Assembly: GCA_020027805.1 (NCBI GenBank)
Contig: JAHKKQ010000084.1
Span: 1 to 14,384 of the forward strand
From: Candidatus Dadabacteria bacterium
GTDB lineage: Bacteria > Desulfobacterota_D > UBA1144 > Nemesobacterales > UBA2774
Reading direction: 5' to 3'
DNA length: 14,384 bases
Under the pieces are notes generated by a model. That model did not search any database. It was not told the origin of the DNA and was given only the letters and a program-made list of their open reading frames with translations. Both the position numbers and the translations under genes were made by a program. Each line of letters begins with the position of its first letter. Position 1 is the first letter of the stretch. Below are positions 1-6,770 of the stretch, piece after piece.

Positions 1-216
1 GCATCCCGAGGGCCCTATAAACGCCGTGGCCTTATTCTTCGGGATGTCCATGTAAATGCTCTTTAGAGCTTGTTTTTCGCCGTAGTACAGGTTCGCGTCG
101 TTTACCTCCACTATCGGGTCGGGCACCTGGTATTTGCTCGATTTCGGGTCCCCGTGAACCTTGATCTGCTCGCTGATGCCGGTCTCTGACGCTTCCTTTG
201 CTGTTTCCGTAATCAC
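1..216 (-). CDS. pstB: Phosphate ABC transporter ATP-binding protein PstB, N-terminal part (cut by window edge)
   Basis: This is the first 72 codons of the cytoplasmic ATPase of the Pst phosphate importer. Reading the minus strand from a GTG at 214-216 gives about 37 residues of variable leader, then the start of an ABC domain (VEVNDANLYYGEKQALKSIY). It ends in IGPSGC at the window edge, which is the beginning of the Walker A loop, so catalytic motifs beyond this cannot be seen. The GTG start is supported by a full AGGAGG at 226-231 with a 9-nt spacer; no better start is visible. It lies 54 nt downstream of pstA in the same direction, the usual last-but-one place in a pstSCAB-phoU operon. The 'YYGEKQAL' and 'GPSGC' strings are typical of PstB rather than of other ABC ATPases. 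Confidence 0.93.
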   Translation of the reverse strand, partial: MITETAKEASETGISEQIKVHGDPKSSKYQVPDPIVEVNDANLYYGEKQALKSIYMDIPKNKATAFIGPSGC

Positions 217-225
217 TTTTAGTAA

Positions 226-231
226 CCTCCT
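226..231 (-). promoter_or_regulatory. Ribosome binding site of pstB
   Basis: A perfect AGGAGG on the minus strand lies 9 nt before the GTG at 214-216 and decides that unusual start. Confidence 0.85.
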
Positions 232-270
232 GAACTATCCACCGCGGAGTAACTATTAATATAACATCGA

Positions 271-1896
271 TTAAACTGCCGAGGTAGTATATTTTTTTCT
301 CAAACGATTCCTTACTATTATTGCAGTCATGTTTAAAGCTACTACGATCAATATTAAAAGAAGCGCGGTCGTAAATACCATTGGCTTGGCAGCTTCGACA
401 TTGGGCGACTGGAAGCCGACGTCGTATATGTGAAATCCCAGGTGCATGAACTTCCTTTCAAGGTGCATATATGGGAAGTAACCGTCGATGGGGAGCTGGG
501 GCGCGAGCTTTACGACCCCTGTTATCATCAGCGGGGCGACCTCTCCCGTGGCCCTCGCTATCGCCAGTATGAGGCCCGTCAAAATCGCGGGCATGGCGCT
601 CGGTATGACGATTTTCCAGGTCGTTTCGAATTTTGTCGCTCCTAGCGCGAGCGATCCGTCCCTTATTTCCTTCGGCACCGCAGCGAGGCCTTCCTCGGTC
701 GCCACGATTACCACGGGAACCGTAAGAAGGGCAAGCGTGAGAGACGCCCAGAGTATACCTCCCGTACCGAAAGTGGGGTTGGGCAGTGCCTCTTTGAAAA
801 AGATGCCGTCCATCGTGCTCCCAAGGCCGTAGATGAAAAAGCCGACTGCGAAGACGCCGAATACAATCGACGGAACGCCCGCAAGATTGTTCACGCATAT
901 CCTTACTATCCTTACGAGCACCCCTTGCTTCGCGTACTCTCTAAGGTATAAAGCTGCAAGAACGCCGAAAGGCAGCACCACGATACTCATCAAAAACACC
1001 ATGAGGATTGTGCCGAAAATCGCCGGAAAGACGCCGCCCTCGGTATTTGCTTCCCTGGGATCTTCCGAGACGAAAGCCCAGACATTCGAAGCATAAAGCC
1101 CGATCTTTTGCAGCCAGTTCATTGCATTCGGTCTGTAGGCCTTCACGACCGCCCCGACGGGCATCTCTTTCTCTCTTCCGTCTATGGAGGTCATCACGAA
1201 CTTTTCTTTGTTAAAATCCTGATATAATGAAGAAAGTTTTTCTTCTTGCTCCTTATACAGGCTTTCCTGCTCTTTAATCTCGGCTTCGACTTTACTGATT
1301 TTTTCCTGGCTGGCGCCCTCGCTCCGGAGACCCTTGATGTCGAGTCTCAGGTCCTCGATCTTCATGTTGATTCCGCCGATGGCCCCCTTTTCAATCGATT
1401 TAATTTCGTCGGCGATCCTGGTATATTGGGGAATCAGACCTGCGAGCACGGGCCAGCACTCTTCGTTGCCCGTGCATATAATTGTTCCGCTGCCGGATAC
1501 CTCTTTTATGAAGCCGAACATATTGCCCCATTCCCTTCGCTCGAGCACGACGGCGAATTTGGGATAAGTTGTTGTCACTATCTGGTCGTCGTCCACCCAT
1601 TTGAAGTCGAGGCCGTAGAGGTCCCTGTTCCCTATTTTAAGCTGTGTTCTGAATATGGCTACCTCATCTTTGTCCAATGCGCCCATGCCGCGTATCCTTT
1701 CGTGTCCGGTAATCTCACCGAGCATCATATTTCCATCTTTCAGCTTGATCTCGGCAATGTCTGCCGGCCAGAAAAACCCAAGCCCCTTCGCCGCTATGAG
1801 ATATAGGAGTCCGGCAATCATGAGGAGACTGAACATCAGAGCCACGCCAGTCAGCCATACAAAAGGGTCGCCGCTTTTCCAAAACTTTTTATTCAT
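271..1896 (-). CDS. pstA: Phosphate ABC transporter permease PstA, long form with periplasmic coiled-coil insertion
   Basis: This is an inner-membrane permease half of the Pst importer. The 541 aa are nearly twice the roughly 280-300 aa of the short E. coli-type PstA. One hydrophobic helix (about 13-37) is followed by a soluble stretch (about 40-285) and then the permease core (about 290-530). The core carries the EAA coupling loop, EEGLAAVPKEIRDGSLALGA at 401-420, which contacts PstB. The soluble part includes a Glu/Lys-rich predicted coiled coil at about 158-232 and a Cys pair (C141, C147). If the first helix inserts N-in, this part is periplasmic. Long PstA forms of this kind are known in Pseudomonas and relatives; the role of the extra domain is not known to me. 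The ATG at 1894-1896 has a GAGG about 8 nt upstream. It lies 48 nt after pstC. Confidence 0.93.
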   Translation of the reverse strand: MNKKFWKSGDPFVWLTGVALMFSLLMIAGLLYLIAAKGLGFFWPADIAEIKLKDGNMMLGEITGHERIRGMGALDKDEVAIFRTQLKIGNRDLYGLDFKWVDDDQIVTTTYPKFAVVLERREWGNMFGFIKEVSGSGTIICTGNEECWPVLAGLIPQYTRIADEIKSIEKGAIGGINMKIEDLRLDIKGLRSEGASQEKISKVEAEIKEQESLYKEQEEKLSSLYQDFNKEKFVMTSIDGREKEMPVGAVVKAYRPNAMNWLQKIGLYASNVWAFVSEDPREANTEGGVFPAIFGTILMVFLMSIVVLPFGVLAALYLREYAKQGVLVRIVRICVNNLAGVPSIVFGVFAVGFFIYGLGSTMDGIFFKEALPNPTFGTGGILWASLTLALLTVPVVIVATEEGLAAVPKEIRDGSLALGATKFETTWKIVIPSAMPAILTGLILAIARATGEVAPLMITGVVKLAPQLPIDGYFPYMHLERKFMHLGFHIYDVGFQSPNVEAAKPMVFTTALLLILIVVALNMTAIIVRNRLRKKYTTSAV

Positions 1897-1944
1897 TTCT
1901 TATACCTCAATGATCGGTCAGACATGTGCATTTCAGCGCTCGCT

Positions 1945-4245
1945 TTATAATTGTCCAAATTTTTTCCTTAGTCTCTGCCTTACGATCTCCGCTGCGGTGT
2001 TTACGATAAAAGTGAAGAAGAAGAGAAGCAGCGCCGCCAGGAACAATACCCTGTATAGAGTCCCACCATGAGGGGCCTCGGGTATTTCCACCGCTATATT
2101 TGCGGATAGAGCGCGGAAGCCGTTAAAGAAGCTCCAGTCCATTATCGGGGTGTTTCCGGTCGCCATCAGGACGATCATTGTTTCGCCTATGGCCCTGCCC
2201 AAGCCTATCATGACTGCCGAGAATATGCCCGGACTCGCCGTCGGAAGAATGACCCTGATGGCGGTCTGCCACTTGTTCGCCCCGAGAGCCAGCGACCCCG
2301 CCGCCAGGTGCTTGGGTACGCTTGTCAGGGCGTCTTCAGAAATAGTGAATATTATCGGTATTACCGCAAAACCCATGGCGAAGCCGACGATTAAAGAGTT
2401 CCTCTGGTCGTACTGGAGACCGAGGACATTATAAAACCACGATTTATAGTCTCCGCCGAATATAAACTTCTCTACCGGTGCGTTTAACCATAGAGTGACT
2501 ACGACCGCAAGCAGGATCACCGGTACAAGTAAAAACAGCTCCGACCCTTCTTTGAACTTACCCTTTATACTCCTCGGCGTGTATTGCCATATAAAGACCA
2601 TAGCTAATGTAAATAATGTGAGAACTATCGGCAGTGTAAACACAGCGGGGATTATTTTTTCTATGATCGGCGCGAGCCAGAGGCCGGCGAAAAAGCCCAA
2701 TACCACGCTCGGGAGAGCGGCCATAATCTCGATTACGGGTTTGATCGTATTCCTGAGCGCGGGGTGCATGAACTGGGAAACGCATATCGCGCCGAATATC
2801 GATAGCGGAATCGCAAACAATAATGCATATATCGCGCCTTTTAACGTGCCGTAGGCTAAAGGCGTTAAACTGAACTTGGGTTCGAAATCGTCGGTACCTC
2901 CGGTCGACTGCCATACGTACTCGGGCTTGCTGTATCCCTCGTACCAGACCTTTCCGAAGAGAGTCTTAAAGTTCGTCTCCGGGTGTGGGTTGTCTATATC
3001 CCAGTCGTAAAGTTTTCCGTTCCGGTCAACCGCTATTATTCCGTTCGCTTTGGGGGCAAATGCGAGTGTGCTCACAGAACCGCCGTCTGTCTTGAAATCC
3101 GCCAGCTTTTGCTCGGAAGACGCATGATAGAGGCTTATATTCCCGCCATTGTCCGAGGCTATGAATCCGCGGTCCCTTTCTGATGAGGTAATGTTGGTAA
3201 CCGGCAGCTCAAGCGGGGGGAGCGTATGAATCTTCTGGAATACCTTTCCTCTGGGCGAAGTCATGTCCTGTGCTTCGAACCAGACCGATACGTTCCCCGC
3301 TGCGTCTCCCACTAACAGGGAATTGTCTCCTATAAGAAACCCGAGCGCAGTGATCGCTGTATGAGAATTTACTGATGCGTCTATCGCTTCTAATAGCTCC
3401 GGACTCTCCTTGTCGCTTATATCCCAGTGCAGTATCTTCCCGCTGTCGGTGCCTACGAAGAGGTTCCTCATGAAATGGTCGAGCTCCATCGCGGTCACCT
3501 TAGCGTCGTCGAGACCTGCGGTGATGTTGTGTGTTAAAACCTTTTTTTCGCCCCCTCCGAGCAGGGACTTCTGCTGCTCCGTGGCGACGAATAGAAGCTC
3601 TCCGTCGGATGTGTATCCGGCTGCGGCCGAGCCCTCCCCGTCGTCATCCTGTTCGTATGCTATTTTGACGAGGGGCGAAGAGCCGACATTCAACAGCTCG
3701 CCTTCCGCTATATCAGGGGTGATTATTCTTTTATCGCCTTCGAACGTAATCTTGTAATTGGTTCTTACAGAAAGGATGTTGCCGTCTTCTGTTCCGAAGC
3801 TGTAAATCACATTATTTTGTGTTACGAATGCGGATGTTAATTTTTTCCCCTCAAGCCCCGGGAGCTGAACTTTTTTTACGGTACTGCCGTCCTTCAGAGA
3901 CAGGAAAACAGCGGTGCCGTCGTTCGTTACTATAAAGCCTATCTGTTTATACTCCTCTGTTCCGGCGGCGAGGAACGGGAATTCAACTCCGTCGGATGTG
4001 TCGAGAGAGTATGAAGCCAGGTCAGGGGATTCTTTCAGGAAAAATGAGCTTGCGAGCTCGGATTTCACGCCTTGCCACAGGGGGACCGTTTCAAGCCCGA
4101 TAAATACGAGAATAGCTATGATACAAAGGATTATCGCCACTCCCCCGATCGTGACGATTACGGTCGCGATACGGTCGACAAGTTTCCTCCGCTTAACTCC
4201 GGAGGAAACTTGTCTAAATTCTTTCAGCTTAACTTGAGGTGTCAT
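1945..4245 (-). CDS. pstC: Phosphate ABC transporter permease PstC, long form with WD40/beta-propeller-like insertion
   Basis: This is the second inner-membrane permease of the Pst importer. The 766 aa compare with about 320 in the short form. A membrane helix at about 26-50 is followed by a large soluble insertion (about 60-455) and the permease core from about 462. The EAA loop is at 636-672 (SEDALTSVPKHLAAGSLALG and onward) and the core ends in a basic tail. The insertion has repeated blade-like patterns of the type 'fxsxDGxixl/vW': TNDGTAVFLS at 107, GTEDGNILSV at 151, GTDSGKILHWD at 265, GDAAGNVSVW at 313, SDNGGNISLY at 364 and DRNGKLYDWD at 407. I infer about six or seven blades of a beta-propeller, periplasmic if the first helix is N-in. 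A weak GGAAGA precedes the ATG. The gene follows pstS by 44 nt. Long PstC forms occur in Pseudomonas, so this is unusual but not unique. Confidence 0.93.
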   Translation of the reverse strand: MTPQVKLKEFRQVSSGVKRRKLVDRIATVIVTIGGVAIILCIIAILVFIGLETVPLWQGVKSELASSFFLKESPDLASYSLDTSDGVEFPFLAAGTEEYKQIGFIVTNDGTAVFLSLKDGSTVKKVQLPGLEGKKLTSAFVTQNNVIYSFGTEDGNILSVRTNYKITFEGDKRIITPDIAEGELLNVGSSPLVKIAYEQDDDGEGSAAAGYTSDGELLFVATEQQKSLLGGGEKKVLTHNITAGLDDAKVTAMELDHFMRNLFVGTDSGKILHWDISDKESPELLEAIDASVNSHTAITALGFLIGDNSLLVGDAAGNVSVWFEAQDMTSPRGKVFQKIHTLPPLELPVTNITSSERDRGFIASDNGGNISLYHASSEQKLADFKTDGGSVSTLAFAPKANGIIAVDRNGKLYDWDIDNPHPETNFKTLFGKVWYEGYSKPEYVWQSTGGTDDFEPKFSLTPLAYGTLKGAIYALLFAIPLSIFGAICVSQFMHPALRNTIKPVIEIMAALPSVVLGFFAGLWLAPIIEKIIPAVFTLPIVLTLFTLAMVFIWQYTPRSIKGKFKEGSELFLLVPVILLAVVVTLWLNAPVEKFIFGGDYKSWFYNVLGLQYDQRNSLIVGFAMGFAVIPIIFTISEDALTSVPKHLAAGSLALGANKWQTAIRVILPTASPGIFSAVMIGLGRAIGETMIVLMATGNTPIMDWSFFNGFRALSANIAVEIPEAPHGGTLYRVLFLAALLLFFFTFIVNTAAEIVRQRLRKKFGQL

Positions 4246-4289
4246 AAATCTTCCAGTTGAGACCGTATTTGAGCATTCACTTATTACAA

Positions 4290-5285
4290 TCAGTTAGCGA
4301 TAGTTTTCATCTGTTCAGACGCTACGCTTGCCGGGATAGGGAGATAGCCATCTTTTATCACGACCTCCTGTCCCTGCTGACTGAGAACGTATTTTAAGAA
4401 CTCCAGACGCAGAGGATCGAGCGCCTCGTTCGGTTTTTTGTTGACGTAGAGATAAAGATACCTTCCAAGCGGATAAGCGCCGTTCAAAACATCCGCAAGA
4501 TCTGGCGGAGCGCATTCACCGGGCTTGGTGCCGAGCTTGAGCGCCTTAACGCCCGAAGTTATATATCCTATACCGCTGTATCCTATGCCTGCCTTATCCT
4601 CGGTAACACCCTGAACCACTGAAGCGGAGCCAGGTTGTTCTTTTACTGCGTCTTTGTAATCGCCCTTGCAGAGCGCGTGCTCCTTGAAATAGCCGTAGGT
4701 TCCCGAGGCGGAGTTCCTGCCGTAGAGACTCATCGGCACGTTCGCCATGTCGCCGGTCAGTCCTACCTGACCCCAGGTCATTATGTCCTCGGAACCACCG
4801 CATTTCCTGGTCTTTGAGAATATCGCATCCACCTGCTCCATCGTTAAGCATTCAAGGGGATTATCTTTATTGACATAGACGGCCAGTGTGTCGAGGGATG
4901 TAGAAACCTCCGTAGGCTTATAGCCGAACGCCTTTTCGAACTGGTCTATCTCTGCCTGTTTCATCGCACGAGACATGGGTCCGAACTGGGCTGTCCCTTC
5001 GATGAGCGCCGGAGGGGCGGTGCTTGAACCCTTGCCCTCGATCTGACATCTTACGTTAGGATATTCCTTCGTGAAGCCCTCGCACCAGAGGGTCATCAGG
5101 TTGTTCATCGTGTCAGACCCTATGCTGCTTAAATTACCCGATACACCGCTTGTTTTGGTGTATGCGGGTATAGCGGCATCGACCGTTACCGGCTCTGCCG
5201 CAAAACCCGAATTTAACGCAAAAGTGAAAACAAATGCAAAGAGACTTGCTGCGATACCGCCATTGAGAAGTCCTCTCTTACTCAT
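4290..5285 (-). CDS. pstS: Periplasmic phosphate-binding protein PstS
   Basis: This is the solute-binding protein that captures orthophosphate in the periplasm and passes it to PstCA. Its 331 aa match the family size. It begins with a Sec signal peptide: basic MSKR, a hydrophobic core at about 10-25, and likely cleavage after SGFAA at residue 30. There is no lipobox, so it should be a soluble periplasmic protein. Phosphate-binding segments are recognisable: GSDTM (56-60), GKGSSTA (84-90), GPMSR (102-106) and GRNSASGTYGYF (189-200). Cysteines at 68, 80, 146, 162, 206 and 258 could form disulfides after export. The ATG at 5283-5285 has an AAGGAGG at 5293-5299 with a 7-nt spacer. It is first in the operon, directly downstream of a Pho-box-like array, which fits induction by phosphate starvation. 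Confidence 0.96.
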   Translation of the reverse strand: MSKRGLLNGGIAASLFAFVFTFALNSGFAAEPVTVDAAIPAYTKTSGVSGNLSSIGSDTMNNLMTLWCEGFTKEYPNVRCQIEGKGSSTAPPALIEGTAQFGPMSRAMKQAEIDQFEKAFGYKPTEVSTSLDTLAVYVNKDNPLECLTMEQVDAIFSKTRKCGGSEDIMTWGQVGLTGDMANVPMSLYGRNSASGTYGYFKEHALCKGDYKDAVKEQPGSASVVQGVTEDKAGIGYSGIGYITSGVKALKLGTKPGECAPPDLADVLNGAYPLGRYLYLYVNKKPNEALDPLRLEFLKYVLSQQGQEVVIKDGYLPIPASVASEQMKTIAN

Positions 5286-5302
5286 TTTAATACCTCCTTA
5301 AG

Positions 5303-5329
5303 GGTTTTAATCTGGCATGGATTAAAACC
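5303..5329. repeat. Perfect 9-bp inverted repeat between Pho box and pstS
   Basis: GGTTTTAAT at 5303-5311 and ATTAAAACC at 5321-5329 are exact reverse complements separated by 9 nt. The right arm contains the TTTAAT proposed as the pstS -10 (minus strand). The left arm ends just upstream of the ribosome site at 5293-5299. It could be an operator overlapping the promoter. If transcription starts further upstream, it could instead be a hairpin in the pstS leader. Confidence 0.6.
5321..5326 (-). promoter_or_regulatory. Candidate -10 element of the pst operon
   Basis: On the minus strand this reads TTTAAT. It lies 9 bp after the last Pho hexamer, where activator-type Pho promoters place their -10. 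It would start transcription near 5314 with a leader of about 30 nt. The match is only fair and no independent -35 is needed in such promoters, so this is an inference from position. Confidence 0.45.
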
Positions 5330-5335
5330 GAGGTT

Positions 5336-5374
5336 TGTTAAGAAAATGTTAAGATAACATTAAACCCTAGTTAA
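5336..5374 (-). promoter_or_regulatory. Pho-box array: four TTAAC-type hexamers at 11-bp spacing upstream of pstS
   Basis: On the minus strand, from distal to proximal: TTAACT (5369-5374), TTAATG (5358-5363), TTAACA (5347-5352) and TTAACA (5336-5341). Each starts exactly 11 bp from the next. Direct repeats with this one-turn period are the hallmark of PhoB/PhoP response-regulator sites. The two proximal units also fit a 7+4 pattern, CTTAACA-TTTT-CTTAACA. The hexamers are closer to the Bacillus-type TTAACA than to the E. coli CTGTCAT. It sits directly before the pstS promoter region. Binding by a PhoB homologue is inferred; the regulator gene is not in this window. Confidence 0.75.
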
Positions 5375-5674
5375 CGGTCTCCTATGATTACTGAATTATT
5401 GCAAATAATAATTTGATTCCATACCGGCCGGCTAAATTATTGTACCTTACCTCGGTGCATGATTCAGGTGCCGGGGACACGGACGCGTATTCGCTCAAAT
5501 GCGGATAATTCAATACGAGATGCGGACGGGAGCCCGGTTAACTGCAGATTAACAGACGGTTCATCCGTTCTTCATTATTCCGGATTATCTTTTGGAGTGT
5601 ATTGGTCTAAGGTCGGGTAACCGATTCACGGATTCTTACAAAAACGGCATAAGATACGGAGCGGATTAATCGAT
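5375..5674. other. Divergent intergenic region between the Pho box and the 193-aa gene
   Basis: There are 300 bp without a convincing gene. It holds one AT-rich inverted repeat (AATTATT at 5394-5400 and AATAATT at 5407-5413). A weak TAAGAT at 5650-5655 might be a -10 for the gene at 5675. I see no tRNA, terminator or small ORF that I can support. Confidence 0.5.
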
Positions 5675-6256
5675 ATGGAGATAAGATCGGTACATCAGAT
5701 AGCCAAGAGAGAGTGGGAAAATATATCCGTATCACTTGAGCTTTGCGGAAATATAGGCAAGTTCGATCTCGTCCGCTACATAGAGAAGGAGCCCCAGCTT
5801 ATACGCAATCTCGTAGGAATGGAAAAAAAGATTCCTGAATACGATTACCTCACGAGGGAGGCCGCCTATGTGTTCACGGAACTGGGGAGGGAGGCCGGAG
5901 AGAGGCTCGGACTTACATCCGAGCTCGCCAAAGCCTTCGGGGGAGGCTACGGCTGGGTGAGGACCGGGTGGTTCGATCTCATAAATCTCGAGTTCGATGA
6001 TTTTGAAATTCTGGAAGACCACCTTACACGCAAAATTTTCTTTTTCAGGCTGTTTTTTCCCCTGAAGGAGGATTTCAGCTGGGTCTTTGATTCCCCTGAC
6101 ATTACACTGAACTTTAAATCCATCTTCGAAAGGTTCTCGTCCTGGCAGAATGATCCGGTCGGTTACGATAAGGACCTGGAGCACTACAAGAAGGAGATCG
6201 AGCCCATAAGAGAAGGTCTCGCATCCGCGCTCGATATAGACTCCGGTCGCTGTTAG
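5675..6256 (+). CDS. Protein of unknown function, 193 aa
   Basis: I do not recognise this protein. It has no signal peptide and no clear membrane helix, although a phenylalanine-rich stretch (IFFFRLFFPL at about 121-130) is strongly hydrophobic. The rest is rich in Glu, Asp, Leu and Arg and looks mostly helical and cytoplasmic. A Gly/aromatic stretch (FGGGYGWVRTGWFDL, about 88-102) and a Phe/Trp-rich part with FSWVF and FSSW (about 134-157) are the most distinctive parts. Third-position base choice resembles the neighbouring genes, which argues for a real gene. The ATG at 5675 is preceded only by a weak GGAG 13 nt upstream; no in-frame alternative start was found upstream. It is divergent from pstS across the Pho-box region, so phosphate control is possible but not shown. 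Confidence 0.7.
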   Translation: MEIRSVHQIAKREWENISVSLELCGNIGKFDLVRYIEKEPQLIRNLVGMEKKIPEYDYLTREAAYVFTELGREAGERLGLTSELAKAFGGGYGWVRTGWFDLINLEFDDFEILEDHLTRKIFFFRLFFPLKEDFSWVFDSPDITLNFKSIFERFSSWQNDPVGYDKDLEHYKKEIEPIREGLASALDIDSGRC

Positions 6257-6326
6257 GGTAATATCGGCTCTAGTCAGGCAGCTGTGCTTCAGAAGAAATT
6301 CCGGTTCAAAAATTTAATATTCCGAG

Positions 6327-6332
6327 TATAAT
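6327..6332 (+). promoter_or_regulatory. Candidate -10 of the first micro-lipoprotein gene
   Basis: A perfect TATAAT starts 45 bp upstream of the ATG at 6372. A possible -35, TTCAAA, sits 16 bp upstream at 6305-6310. The second paralogue has a TATAAT at exactly the same distance, which raises confidence. Confidence 0.55.
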
Positions 6333-6371
6333 TTTATCAAACTTTACGAATAATTTTTGCGAGGACCGTAT

Positions 6372-6449
6372 ATGCGCACGTATATCGCTTTGACTGCCGT
6401 GCTCTTCGTTTCGCTTTTGGTAACCGCCTGCAGCTGCGGCATCGGTTAA
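6372..6449 (+). CDS. Micro-lipoprotein, copy 1 (25 aa, ends Cys-Ser-Cys-Gly-Ile-Gly)
   Basis: This is a 25-codon gene encoding little more than a lipoprotein signal peptide. MRTY is followed by a hydrophobic core (residues 5-17) and a lipobox LVTAC with the lipidation Cys at 20. The mature hexapeptide would be CSCGIG. The start has a GAGGA at 6361-6365 with a 6-nt spacer, and a TATAAT lies 45 bp before it. A second gene 269 bp downstream has the same length and layout and is identical at 16 of 25 residues, which makes chance unlikely. Entericidin-like small lipoproteins are the nearest analogy, but they have mature parts of around 20-30 residues, absent here. The function is unknown. It could instead be a leader peptide, but no attenuator structure was seen after it. 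Confidence 0.6.
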   Translation: MRTYIALTAVLFVSLLVTACSCGIG

Positions 6450-6595
6450 GCAGGCCCGGGCGAAAGAGGGGACATAAGCCGGATTATCATCAAACGGAAC
6501 GGGCTTCTCTCATTAATGCGGAAGCGGAACGGGGGATTCACGTACGGCCGAGACGCTTCTTCGGATTAATTATGTTGCGAGTCCGGTTTTAATTG
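6450..6595 (+). other. Spacer between the two micro-lipoprotein genes
   Basis: About 150 bp with no supported gene or terminator. I looked for a third, degraded copy of the Thr-Ala-Cys-x-Cys motif and did not find one. Confidence 0.4.
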
Positions 6596-6601
6596 TATAA
6601 T
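6596..6601 (+). promoter_or_regulatory. Candidate -10 of the second micro-lipoprotein gene
   Basis: A perfect TATAAT starts 45 bp before the ATG at 6641, the same spacing as at the first copy. The -35 is not clear; TTGCGA at 15 bp is poor. Confidence 0.5.
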
Positions 6602-6640
6602 TCCTTCCAGGCGTTAAATACACTCAAAGAGGATATTGGA

Positions 6641-6718
6641 ATGCGCTTATACCTTACTTTATTTTCGGTCCTTCTCGTCACCCTTCTCGTTACAGCCTGC
6701 CACTGCGACATCGGTTAA
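6641..6718 (+). CDS. Micro-lipoprotein, copy 2 (25 aa, ends Cys-His-Cys-Asp-Ile-Gly)
   Basis: This is the paralogue of the gene at 6372. MRLY is followed by a hydrophobic core, the lipobox LVTAC with Cys 20, and a predicted mature hexapeptide CHCDIG. Shared with copy 1 are the length, the arrangement MR-Y, the LLVTAC block and the C-x-C-x-I-G end. The variable residues differ mostly by conservative hydrophobic changes, which suggests selection on the protein. An AGAGGA at 6629-6634 serves as ribosome site with a 6-nt spacer. The next gene, gluconokinase, begins 52 bp downstream and has no ribosome site of its own, so the two may share a transcript. A mature part of six residues with two Cys (and one His here) could bind metal or form a disulfide; this is speculation. 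Confidence 0.6.
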   Translation: MRLYLTLFSVLLVTLLVTACHCDIG

Positions 6719-6770
6719 GGGCAAAAGTGAAGGTCTCTGAACATAAAAAATCCGATGTTATCCTGGTCGC

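Noticed and set aside
1246..1806. 186-aa plus-strand open frame inside pstA
   Set aside because: Shadow of the pstA coding sequence; no matching family, no ribosome site, and pstA itself is certain.
5394..5413. AT-rich inverted repeat AATTATT/AATAATT as a terminator or operator
   Set aside because: All A-T stem, no T-run in a useful place and no gene ending nearby; likely chance in AT-rich intergenic DNA.
6372..6718. The two micro-ORFs as attenuator leader peptides
   Set aside because: Neither is followed by alternative hairpins or a T-run, the two Cys codons are not a run of regulatory codons, and a lipobox is not expected in a leader peptide. Not fully excluded.
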